A stretch of DNA of 64,000 nucleotides from Nilaparvata lugens. Its lineage: Eukaryota > Arthropoda > Insecta > Hemiptera > Delphacidae. Below the pieces are notes generated by a model. It saw nothing but the letters and a program-made list of their open reading frames with translations, made no database searches and was not told the DNA's origin. A program made the translations under genes and the position numbers. Position 1 is the stretch's first letter. Every line of letters begins with the position of its first letter. The stretch is from contig NC_052505.1 of assembly GCF_014356525.2 (NCBI RefSeq), positions 8,930,171 through 8,994,170 on the forward strand, given 5' to 3'. Shown one piece after another: positions 54,882-64,000 of the stretch.

Positions 54882-55073
54882 TTATTGGTATTCATCGAGT
54901 GTAGCGAGAGCTTTTTCCGAGAACGCCTGAAGTTGACGTTGATTAGCGAGAGGCAAACATACTTGGCAAATCAAGACACGTTCTGTTGTGGAGCCACGTC
55001 CGACCGATAATAAAGCGTTGCATGCTGCGAGGAACGTCAGAAGGCAGAAAACCGAAAATAGGGCAGCCCGCAC
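54882..55073 (-). other. Orphan short frame with signal-peptide-like start
   Basis: A 63-codon minus-strand frame begins at a GTG, not ATG, with a hydrophobic run (ALFSVFCLLTFLAACNALLS), then VLICQVCLPLANQRQLQAFS and a stop. AATAAA follows almost at once on the minus strand. It could be a TE or pseudogene fragment or a terminal exon. No family recognised. Confidence 0.2.
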
Positions 55074-55171
55074 CCTCTAGCGTCTACCTCTTGTTTTCGA
55101 GCACCAAAGAATCAATCAGTTATTTCCCAGCTTCTAAAATTAAAACATTGTTAATATCACTTAACTCGTTT

Positions 55172-55327
55172 TGTGAAGTGAACAACTACAAGACTTAACC
55201 TATTTCGGACTATGTGCAACCGTATCTAAATTTGGGAGAGGAATAGCACAAGGTTACCTTATTTTTTCTCTCCCTATCATTTTTATGATGTACTTTTTGT
55301 ATGAATCTGTATGAATCAATAAATAAT
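55172..55327 (+). repeat. LINE/SINE 3' end, copy 2
   Basis: Homologous to 32721-32875; ends TGAATCAATAAATAATCAAT. Confidence 0.75.
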
Positions 55328-57063
55328 CAATCGATCAATGAAGATAGTGGAATCTATAGATTTGTTCATCATTACATATTTTGCATTTCCTTGAAATATG
55401 TTTATTATTAGTAAGGTAGTGTCCATACTTGGAATGTGAGTAGAAGTGCTCCACTCTGTCTGTCGCCTAGAGGTGTCTACCACATGTTGTGAACGTATCA
55501 CATGTAGAATTTTATTTGCATTGTGCCAGTAATATAGTAGCACTATTATAAGACCCCGACTATCATGAATATAGCCGTGTATTGGTGGATCGGGGATGGT
55601 GCAGACACTGACCAATGCTTGAAGAAACTGGAAAAGTCCAGTTTGTAAGATGTCCCACTTTGAATAATGCAATCCAGTTCCGCTAATTCGGGATTACAGG
55701 ATCAGGGTTGAACCCTGTCCGGGTTAGTGAAAGTCCGAAGTAGGGTCAAGAATTAGGTCCGAATTAAGGTACGGTCAAATAAGATAGATTGCCGGATATA
55801 TTAACGAACATTATACAGATTAAACAATTTGAAATCAGTACAGCTGGTACAGTACAGTTCAATATTTCTCATCGCTAATCGTTCACATGTTTCTGGCTGT
55901 ACCTTAGTGGAGAAAACTCCCAAAGAATGTATGAAAATTGTACAATTTCTGCTTGAAATTACTTAACGGTTGACATTTGCGTCTTGGCTTACAGTATGCA
56001 ACTAACATGACGTACAGAGGTTATCAAATTCATTCTTCTTTCAAATTTTCCTGGTGCAGCCCCAGGACTTCTCTATTGTAGGCCTAACTATTCCAACCGT
56101 ATCAAAAATGTTTACCTTCCCTAATGAAACGTCTTTGCTGTTAATGAGGTTCATGGCATTGTACCTGAATGCTTCTGATAGCTTAAAACATTGCTGAGGT
56201 CTATCATTGGAATTTAGTTCTATGATGAGAAGTGGACATATCATCCACCTTATAGTTTCCATTGTCACTCATCACCGCAATGCTGCAAAAATAAATAGGA
56301 CAGAAAGCGAGGAGGTATCGAGAGTGTTGGGGGTGAGGAACTGGACAGTGTTTAGTTTTTGCAAAGCTTGTGGGATGAATAATTTGTGTGCCGGGAGCCC
56401 GGGAATGAGTGGGTTGACGCCAGACGTCCTGATTCGGGTCGTGTCGGATGTTCAGGAGTCGCCGAATATTCGGGAGTCGGGAGTCGCCTGGCGCCGCCTG
56501 CTACAGATCGTTAGGCTGCCATTCGCGTAGATCTCTCCAGACTTTCTGACGTCGCGTTTTGCTGCCAACAAAATCCTTCTCTGGAGCTATACTGCTAGGC
56601 TGACCTACATCCGATCTATTCCAAAATTGTAAATGATGTTTCCTTTCCCATACAGAAATTGAGGCTATAAAAAAGAGACAAACAAGTCGTTACAATAGTG
56701 ATTTTATTAGGGACGAATCGACCCGGTTGATCTTTGCACTAACATAGAACTGGCATTTACAAATCCCTGACTTCGATACTTGGTTTCTAAATATACGTAT
56801 ATTTGGTGAGGATTCTTTACAATTTATCCATCAACTCTCATTTTTCCTTGGATAATAGGTTTCTACAGCCATAAACCATCTAAACCATCACATACATTAT
56901 TGAAAAGTGCGTCATAAAGGGATTGATTAGGTTCTTAATCCCTCAAGATGTTAGAGAAGGTCCACCAGCGCCAAATTCAACCATTTCTATCCAATTCAAT
57001 CTATTTATTTGCATTTTAAGTAGGAATACCAAATGACAATAGTCATAGAAAACAACACAGTAC

Positions 57064-57118
57064 AATAGAATAGAATAGAATAGAATAGAATAGAATAGAA
57101 TAGAATAGAATAGAATAG
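57064..57118. repeat. (AATAG)n microsatellite
   Basis: About eleven near-perfect AATAG units. It adjoins antisense LINE-like sequence (TTCAATCTATTTATTTGCAT at 56995 and AATAGTATGACTGCCTTTAT at 57113). Confidence 0.95.
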
Positions 57119-57861
57119 TATGACTGCCTTTATTTTTCCTAGAGAGCGAAGTTAGAGCGCAGTCGGCCCTCTCTTACACTTAACTCTCAATTATTACACA
57201 AGATAACAGTACGACAAAAAAATACAGATTATATGATAGAGAAAAATATATATTCCTAACAATATGAAGAAACTAACTGTAGCTCAACAATCATAATTAT
57301 TAATATACGACATAATATAGGCTTATTTTAAATCAAGTTCTAAATTCTACTTTCTAAACAATAAGGCAATCAGCACAAATTAAATAGATAGTCGCGCCTC
57401 TTTACCAATGACTCATTATCAAACACAGTATATCCTTCCACCTTGTTGATGATAGCCTCGTTTGTGCCCTCCATCAGAAGCCTGGAAAGTATTTCAATAC
57501 ATCCATATTTCATTTAAAGTTTGTGTCGTGACACAACGATCTCCGCCTTTCAATACCTCTGCTATAGAGGCACATAATATAGTACCTGCATAAGTGGTGT
57601 ATTGACTGATGTATATAGTGATAGTATAGTGGTGTGAAACTGATCAATGTCGAGTCTCCAGTTACAGGTGTACTGGAGTAATATGTGACTGTGAGTGATG
57701 TCTCCCACATTTCAGTTAACATAATTTCCCTTCATATCAATCTATACACGCCTCTGAGAGTGCCAACTAGAGTAATGGGGAAGATTTTCAGATTGGAATT
57801 GAATATAATGTCACGAAGAGACATTGTGAACCAATCACGCCCATCACTATACAGCACTATA
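57119..57861. other. Non-coding, AT-rich
   Basis: After the microsatellite there is possible antisense retroelement 3' UTR (TTTATTTTTCCTAGAGAGCG). No supported gene. Confidence 0.4.
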
Positions 57862-58075
57862 CAGTCATAAAGACGATTGGGCGGACGAAGCCCGCCTCAC
57901 AGCCGGAGCGCGAAGCGCGGAGGCTGTTACCATCACTATACAGTCATAAATCAGTCATAAAGACAACTGGGCGGGCGAAGCCCGCCTCCCAGCCGGAGCG
58001 CGAAGCGCGGAGGCTGCTAACCCACCCTACTGGGGGTGCAGGGGGCGAAGCCCCCTACCGAGCGCGAAGCGCGAG
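57862..58075. repeat. GC-rich palindromic tandem repeat
   Basis: A 90-bp unit from CAGTCATAAAGAC... at 57862 recurs at 57952. Each holds GGGCG(G)ACGAAGCCCGCC and GGAGCGCGAAGCGCGGAGGC. Then GGGGGCGAAGCCCCCT and GAGCGCGAAGCGCGAG follow. All are short perfect hairpins with GAA loops. Confidence 0.85.
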
Positions 58076-58516
58076 TATAATCTATAAAGTTATTAACATT
58101 TTGTTAATAACTTTGGTCTAATCGCAGCTTTAAGGTCTTTGGTTTGAATATTTTGTTTTGCAGTCATGGTATTATTTATTATGCGTGCCCATTAGGATCA
58201 ATATTCTCACATTCGAAAAAAACTAATTTAATAGGTGATTAAAAATAAACAAATAAACTAAATAATGCTGGAGAAATTATAATATTTTTGATTGTAAAAA
58301 TTAATTTTCATCTGATAGAAAGATTATCACGGAACTGGATGAATTATATCATATGGAATACAAATTCAAACTGAGTTTGTTAACATTTAAAACAAGTGAC
58401 ATCAGGTAATTGTGGATGAGAATACTGCTTGAGGTCTACTGTTCACAGAACTACTCTGTTAATTCGGAAATCTTTAAATTAATACGGAATCTTTTAATTA
58501 GTAGATTATTATAGTT

Positions 58517-58740
58517 GACCGAGCGAAGTGAGGTCTAAGGTTCAAGTCGACAGTTTGGCATTTCTCTTAATGTTTAAATGTTTATATGTTGCGCATTTAC
58601 GGCGAAACGCGATAATAGATTTTCATGAAATTTGACAGGTATGTTCCTTTTTTAATTGCTCGTCGACTCATATACAAGGTTTTTGGAAATTTTGTATAAT
58701 ACAAAAGGAAAAAAGTGCCTCTTTCAAACGCCAATATTAG
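58517..58740 (+). repeat. Interspersed repeat (ACCGAGCGAAGTGAGGTCTAAG family)
   Basis: Starts ACCGAGCGAAGTGAGGTCTA and contains GCGCATTTACGGCGAAACGC and TTCATGAAATTTGACAGGTA. The structured, GC-spiked start in AT-rich DNA suggests a mobile element end; only one copy is in the window. Confidence 0.45.
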
Positions 58741-59989
58741 AGTAAAAATCAGACTATAGAATAATCATAAATCAGCTGACAAGTGATTGGCTTATATTAT
58801 TCAATCCTTAGATCAACCTTGCTGCTTCAATGTATCTCATTAGAATTGGAATGTTTTTTGTTCATAAAAAATTGTAAAAAATGATGGTGATTTGTAAATC
58901 TCTTTGTACGAAAGTATTTAATTCATATTTGAGATATTATTATAAATTAATGTAGATGTGTGACTATACAAAACGTCTGTGCCCGGGGCCTATATAAGAA
59001 GGGGGCCCAGGGGCCTGCCCCGAAATAATGAATATGAAGAAAAATCAGTACAGTAATTACAGAGAAAAGTACAGTAATCTCAATTTTTGACGGTAAATTA
59101 CCCTCTGAATATGAGCTGTGAAACTGATATTAAGTATCATGGGGTGTTACTATATTTTTACTATATTACTATATTACTATATTATTTGAATTTTCGTTTA
59201 ATAATAATCATTAATTCATTAGTATCCGAAAAATTGCAATATCTCAGTAATTTCCATCCATAAAAATCAGATGTAACCAATAGCAAGCCAGCAAACATGT
59301 TGGACAACTTCAGAAAAGTACAGCTACAAGAGTTGACCATGTTCAGATTTGACCATGGTGGAACAGTTGTATGTTTGAACGAGTGATCACGAAGAGTGAT
59401 TGTTACGAAGAGATAATCAGACTTCCGAAAAATCATCCTAATAAAACTGTGGATATGACGAATGTTAAAATGTGTTAGATCTTGATGATGATGTTAGATG
59501 CTAGATGGATGATTATGACTATTATTTTCTTTATGGTACCAGCAAATTAAAATAAATTAGACGAGTAGATAAGGTAGACTGATTGAGAATCCTCACTTCA
59601 CAAGCGACATCATTTATATTACCTATACTGTTTCAAGTGAGGCGAAAATAATAATAAAATTGAGGTGAATAGAAGTTGATTTTTCCGTTTCTCTAGACCA
59701 TAGATGAAAGATTATCATCAGTATGCTCCTCTATCTATATTACTTATAATACAATAAAAGTCATAATACAGTAGTACAATTATATTGCTATTCATGATTC
59801 CTATAATCTGTAGGGCCGGCTACTAACGACAGGACAAGTGTGACGAACATGACGTGTGATCGGACATGACTGTCTTCGAACGAAAAACAGCTGTTCGACA
59901 GCAGCTTTAAACAAGGATCACGGAATAAGCATATAATTGTAGTGATTCTTTCCTCTGTGCAAGGATGAAGTTCACCGCCGTGAAGCTGG

Positions 59990-61250
59990 CCCCACCATAT
60001 CGAGCCCAAAATTTGAAACATATGCCAATATTTAGGGCTTTTTTGGGCTTCCAGAGTAACCAAGTTTCAATTTTTGGGCTCAACCGGAAATGGGTTTTAT
60101 AAGGGTTTATACATTGGCGGGCCAGCTTCACGGTTAGCCCGCCACCATCACCGATCTTGAAGATGAAGGTGTCATTTGATAGAGTGAATTTTGGGCTTTC
60201 ATTCTATACCATTTTCAAATTTTGGGCTCAAAAAATACGACCGTGAGAGACTTCGAAAGTTTTCAAATTCGGCGGGCCAGCTTCACGGTTAGCCCGCCAC
60301 CATCACCGATCTTGAAAATGATTGTGTCATTCGATAGAGCGAATTTTGGGCTTTCACTCTATACCATTTTCAAATTTTGGGCTCAATAATTACGCTGCGG
60401 GCGGAGGAAAAACGTTATAGGCAGGGGGAGGGGGGGGTTAATGTATTAAACCAGGTCCCTTGTCGCCGCCAGGAAAAGTGTATTCCAGAAAAAAATGATG
60501 AGAATCGATGGAACAAGTCTTCAGCTATCATATGATACCACTTTCAATTTTTGGGCTCGATAATCACGCTGTCAGCGGGGGGGGAAGGGTTGTAGGTAAC
60601 CAGGTCCCTTGCCGCCCCACCATATCGAGCCCAAAATTTGAAACATATGCCAATATTTAGGGCTTTTTTTGGGCTTCCAGAATAACCAAGTTTCAATTTT
60701 TGGGCTCAACCGGAAATGGGTTTAATAAGGGTTTATACATTGGCGGGCCAGCTTCACGGTTAGCCCGCCACCATCACCGATCTTGAAGATGAAGGTGTCA
60801 TTGGATAGAGAGAATTTTTGGCTTCCATTCTATACCATTTTCAAATTTTGGGCTCAATAATTACGCTGCTGGCGGAGGAAAAACGTTATAGGCAGGGGGT
60901 GGGGGGGAAAAGGAATTAAACCAGGTCCCTTGTCGCAGCCAGGGTGAGTGTATTCCAGGAAAAATTGATGAGAAACGATAGAACAAGTCTTCAGCTATCA
61001 TATGATACCACTTTCAATTTTTGGGCACGATATTCACGCCCTCAGCGGAGGGGAAGGGTTGTAGGTAACCATGTCCCTTGCCGCCCCCAGGGAAGTTGTA
61101 TATCATAATAATTTAACGGGAATCGATGTAACAAGTCTACAGGTATCATATGATCCCACTTTCAATTTTTGGGCTCGATAATCACGCCGTCAGCGGAGGG
61201 GAAGGGTTGTAGGTAACCAGGTCCCTTGCCGCCCCCAGGAAAGGTATACA
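59990..61250. repeat. ~625-bp tandem duplication with TTTTGGGCTC motifs
   Basis: CCCCACCATATCGAGCCCAA at 59990 recurs at 60615. Both are followed by AATATTTAGGGCTTTTTT, CAACCGGAAATGGGTTT, GGCGGGCCAGCTTCACGGTT and GGTGTCATT. Within each, shorter units repeat: CAAATTTTGGGCTCAA, and CAGCGGAGGGGAAGGGTTGT several times to about 61240. No sustained reading frame. Confidence 0.85.
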
Positions 61251-61294
61251 CCTTGTTGCCCCCAAAAATATGATACAGTACCAAGTTCTGTAAC

Positions 61295-61995
61295 GCTAAA
61301 ATATCATTGAATAATCATTTTTTACAAAAATAAAATGAAAACTCGAAAATCAGTTAAATGTTCAAGTCAGAAGGTTGGATATTATTCAATTCTGATTATT
61401 TTCTAACATCAAATTCGTGAAATTCTTATAACTTTGTTAGTTTTGAACAGATTGATTTGAAACTTCATGGGTGTGTTAATATTGTATGAAGGGAAACGTT
61501 CATGAGTTTTTGTAGAACTTTCCCACGTCCCCTTCTCCCTCCCAAACCAAAAAAACATAATATGGTAGTTCTGATGCTATATGCGAGAAAATTCAAAAGT
61601 TGCGCTATTCTGAGCTTCCTCTGTGCTTCGCGGCAAGGAAGAGGATTGGATTAAATCGCCCGCTGAACAACGCTATTGGCCTACTCATTAGCGCTACTTT
61701 TGAATCCTCTCTCATATACCATCAGAAATACCATATGTTTTCGGTTTAGGAGGGAGAAGAGGACGTAGGAAAATTCTACAAAAAATCATGAACGATTCCC
61801 TTCATACAATTAACACACCCATGAAGTTTCAAATCAATCTGTTCAAAAATAACGAAGTTATAAGAATTTATCCAATTTGTTGTTAGTTTATTATCAAAAT
61901 TGAATAATATCCAACCTTCCGACCTGGACATTCAACTGATTTTTGAGTTCTCATTTTATTTTTGTTAAAAAATTATTAATCAATGATATTTTAGC
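61295..61995. mobile_element. Foldback element, ~300-bp arms
   Basis: GCTAAAATATCATTGA at 61295 and its inverse ending 61995. The arms match over most of their length: GATTGATTTGAAACTTCATG with GGGTGTGTTAAT, GGAGGGAGAAG, and TTCAAAAGT-GCGCTA, separated by about a 70-base GC-richer spacer. No ORF. Confidence 0.88.
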
Positions 61996-63404
61996 TTTTC
62001 TGAGCTTGTGATCATATTTTTGACGAGTTTCTTCATACCTATATCCAATCAGGTATAAGTTATCTTATATGATACAGTTCTTGAGTAATTAACATTTATT
62101 TTGTATATTCTTGTCATTGAGTATATACCTAACTGGATGAATACTTCTTGTACAAATCAATAATTCATATTCCATATAATTCAGTAATATTCTAGTAATA
62201 TGAATTAGAATAAAATATTATATGAGGAACTGTCTTAAGGCTGTTGGAGAATGTTTATTATAGAATGTAGTAACTGTTTGTAGCATTCAACGTTTTAATT
62301 CAAGTTCAGTATACTTTCTTGTGCATATCATTTATCATTGCCATATACTGTACGATAGGTATGGATTGAAACTTGGAATAAATTTAAATGATAGGCGGTG
62401 TATTTAAAAATAATAATAGGCGGTGTTTGGCAAAGATGAATTCCAAACAATATTGTGATTGTGATGTCGAAATGCAATAAACATTAGCTGCAATAAACTT
62501 GTATATCTGAGAATGTTTTTATTCTTCGACTTGTCTATCCACCTCCTGCACACGTTATTCAGCTGTAGGTCGGTCAGGCCAGTTTTTCTCTTTATCATTA
62601 TTGTAGATTAATTTCTACGTTATAGAGTGAGATGATGTTTTATTCGTCTATACTTCTCACGTCTATAATATCAAATTGAAAGAATCATGAGAAATGTCAT
62701 ATTCACCAGAATCTCGAGATACGTTAATCATATATATTATCATATAAATTAATAAATTCCAATTATCCATAGATGTGCATGTAATTCATCGTTCGGAACA
62801 GTATTCAAGATATTCTTATTTAATTTCCTTTTGATAAGAACGTGATTTTTCGATTTTTGATTATCAAATAGCAAAATAGATGTAGGCTATTTATTGAATT
62901 TAACAATATTACTGAAACTCTGTTTCATGATCAGAGTGATCACAACTTTTCAAATTTTCAAATCAAGTGTACTTCTCGTGAAATCACAAATTACCTATAA
63001 TTTGGAAAATTCTAGAATTTTAGAAAATTTTAGAATTTGGATATCAATTATTTAGATTGTAATTTATTATTTAGTACATATTTACATGAATTGATATTTT
63101 CTTCGAAATACGGGGAACATTGTAATCTGGTGTATCTGGTAATCTATATGAGATAGAGCTGTGTATCTGGTCTTAGGTTGTAGAGCACAGAATATCGACC
63201 AGAGAGATTTTTAATTATACATTTGAATGACGACAATCGAAAGATATTGAAGATTGAAAACTGAAAGTACGGTAATCAAGATATTTTTTCCTAGTGTTGA
63301 AATAATGTGACTCAGTAAGATTGCCGAAGGCTCTTAAGATCGTCAAGACTATTACAACAATGAAAGTTCAACAACATACAAAACATTAAAAGGCTATGCA
63401 AAGG
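61996..63404. other. Non-coding, AT-rich
   Basis: No gene, RNA or clear repeat recognised. Near 62400 and 62416 AATAGGCGGTGT occurs twice. Confidence 0.5.
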
Positions 63405-64000
63405 CTAAAAATAAACTTTCTACTGGTGATATTTTTTCAATTTTTTTCGATTTGTATATCATCAAGCTATCACAATGAAAAAGTTTTCTCGGGAAAACAT
63501 TTTTTTCGATCATTACTTTCTGAGATATGAGCGCCTAAGTTTAAATTTATTGGACAGAACATTTCAAATTCGGTGAGAAATAAATTCATGAGATTTAGAG
63601 GATAGATTCTTTATGGTATTGTTGATCTAGTGAAAAAATTTTTTTCTGAAAATATCAATTTATGAGAAAGTTATTGAATTCAATAAAAACTAACAAAAAT
63701 ACCTTTTTGTTGAGTTATTTTTGGTAAATTGAATAACTTTATCAAAAATTCATATCTTTAGAAAATTCTACTTTCACTAGATCAATAATAGCATGAAGAA
63801 TCAATCCTCCAAATCTAATGGATTTTTCTCTTACCGAATTTGAAATGTTTTGTATCAAAAATTTAAACTTGAGGCGCTCATATCTCAAGAAGTAGTGATC
63901 GGAAAAAATGTTTTCCCGAGAAAACTTTCTCATTTTGATTGCTTGATGATATACAAATCGAGAAACTTTTAAAAATATCACCAGAAAAATGTTTAGTTCT
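63405..64000. mobile_element. Second foldback element, ~290-bp arms, cut by window end
   Basis: The left arm CTGGTGATATTTTT, TTTGTATATCATCAAGC, AAAGTTTTCTCGGGAAAACA, TGAGATATGAGCGCCT returns inverted to the last base shown. Symmetry centre about 63700. Different sequence from the element at 61295. Confidence 0.85.

Larger units (their letters stand above)
53755..57000. other. Probable intron of second gene or intergenic; mostly unassigned
   Basis: Contains the LINE 3' end copy at 55172-55327, the orphan minus-strand frame at 54882-55073 and a GC-rich strip at about 56300-56530 (GTCGCCTGGCGCCGCCTGC). The rest is AT-rich with nothing recognised. Confidence 0.45.

Noticed and set aside
56041..56530. 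Opposite-strand frames in a GC-richer strip
   Set aside because: No motif recognised and the frames have no supporting splice or start signals; kept only as a base-composition note.
57862..58075. Horizontally acquired bacterial DNA
   Set aside because: GC-rich palindromes only, with no bacterial gene, ribosome binding site or operon; more likely a eukaryotic repeat.

Overview
The window looks like an AT-rich arthropod nuclear genome segment, most likely a hemipteran insect (planthopper-like). The evidence is large introns full of hairpin MITEs and 5'-truncated LINEs, recurrent short palindromic GTAGGCCTAC-type words, and an insect-type env-bearing Ty3/gypsy (errantivirus) element. The species assignment is inference. 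No bacterial operons, CRISPR arrays or rRNA genes are visible.

The main gene is the 3' part of a tolloid/BMP1-family astacin metalloprotease on the + strand, 8895-37797. Twelve exons join without any frame conflict (2187 nt including the stop, 728 codons). They encode the C-terminal end of the astacin domain, then CUB1-CUB2-EGF1-CUB3-EGF2-CUB4-CUB5 and a short acidic tail. The catalytic HEXXH exon and everything N-terminal must lie upstream of base 1. The first 8.9 kb is mainly intron and repeats.

Intron 6 (between EGF1 and CUB3) carries a 7.3-kb LTR retroelement in the same orientation as the gene: short LTRs, a tRNA-Lys-type primer site, a frame-broken gag, an open pol (protease, RT, RNase H, integrase), an open env with a furin-like site and membrane anchor, and a polypurine tract. 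It is bracketed by a 613-bp direct duplication that looks identical, and it lacks a normal target-site duplication. Intron 10 starts with a 5'-truncated LINE that inserted exactly at the 5' splice site of exon 10 and duplicated that site. Both ends of intron 4 also contain local repeats of their splice-site sequences.

From 37.8 to 64 kb there is mostly non-coding, repeat-rich DNA: LINE 3' ends, a tRNA-derived SINE-like piece, MITE pairs, a 178-bp higher-order tandem array, a long CTT microsatellite, a 625-bp tandem duplication and two foldback elements with about 290-bp arms. One small protein-coding exon of a second, unidentified gene is visible at 52897-53088 (+). It has an in-frame upstream stop, an ATG in good context, a Met/His/Pro-rich N-terminus and a consensus donor. 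A GC-rich patch at 45.36-45.73 kb may be the promoter or 5' exon of that gene.
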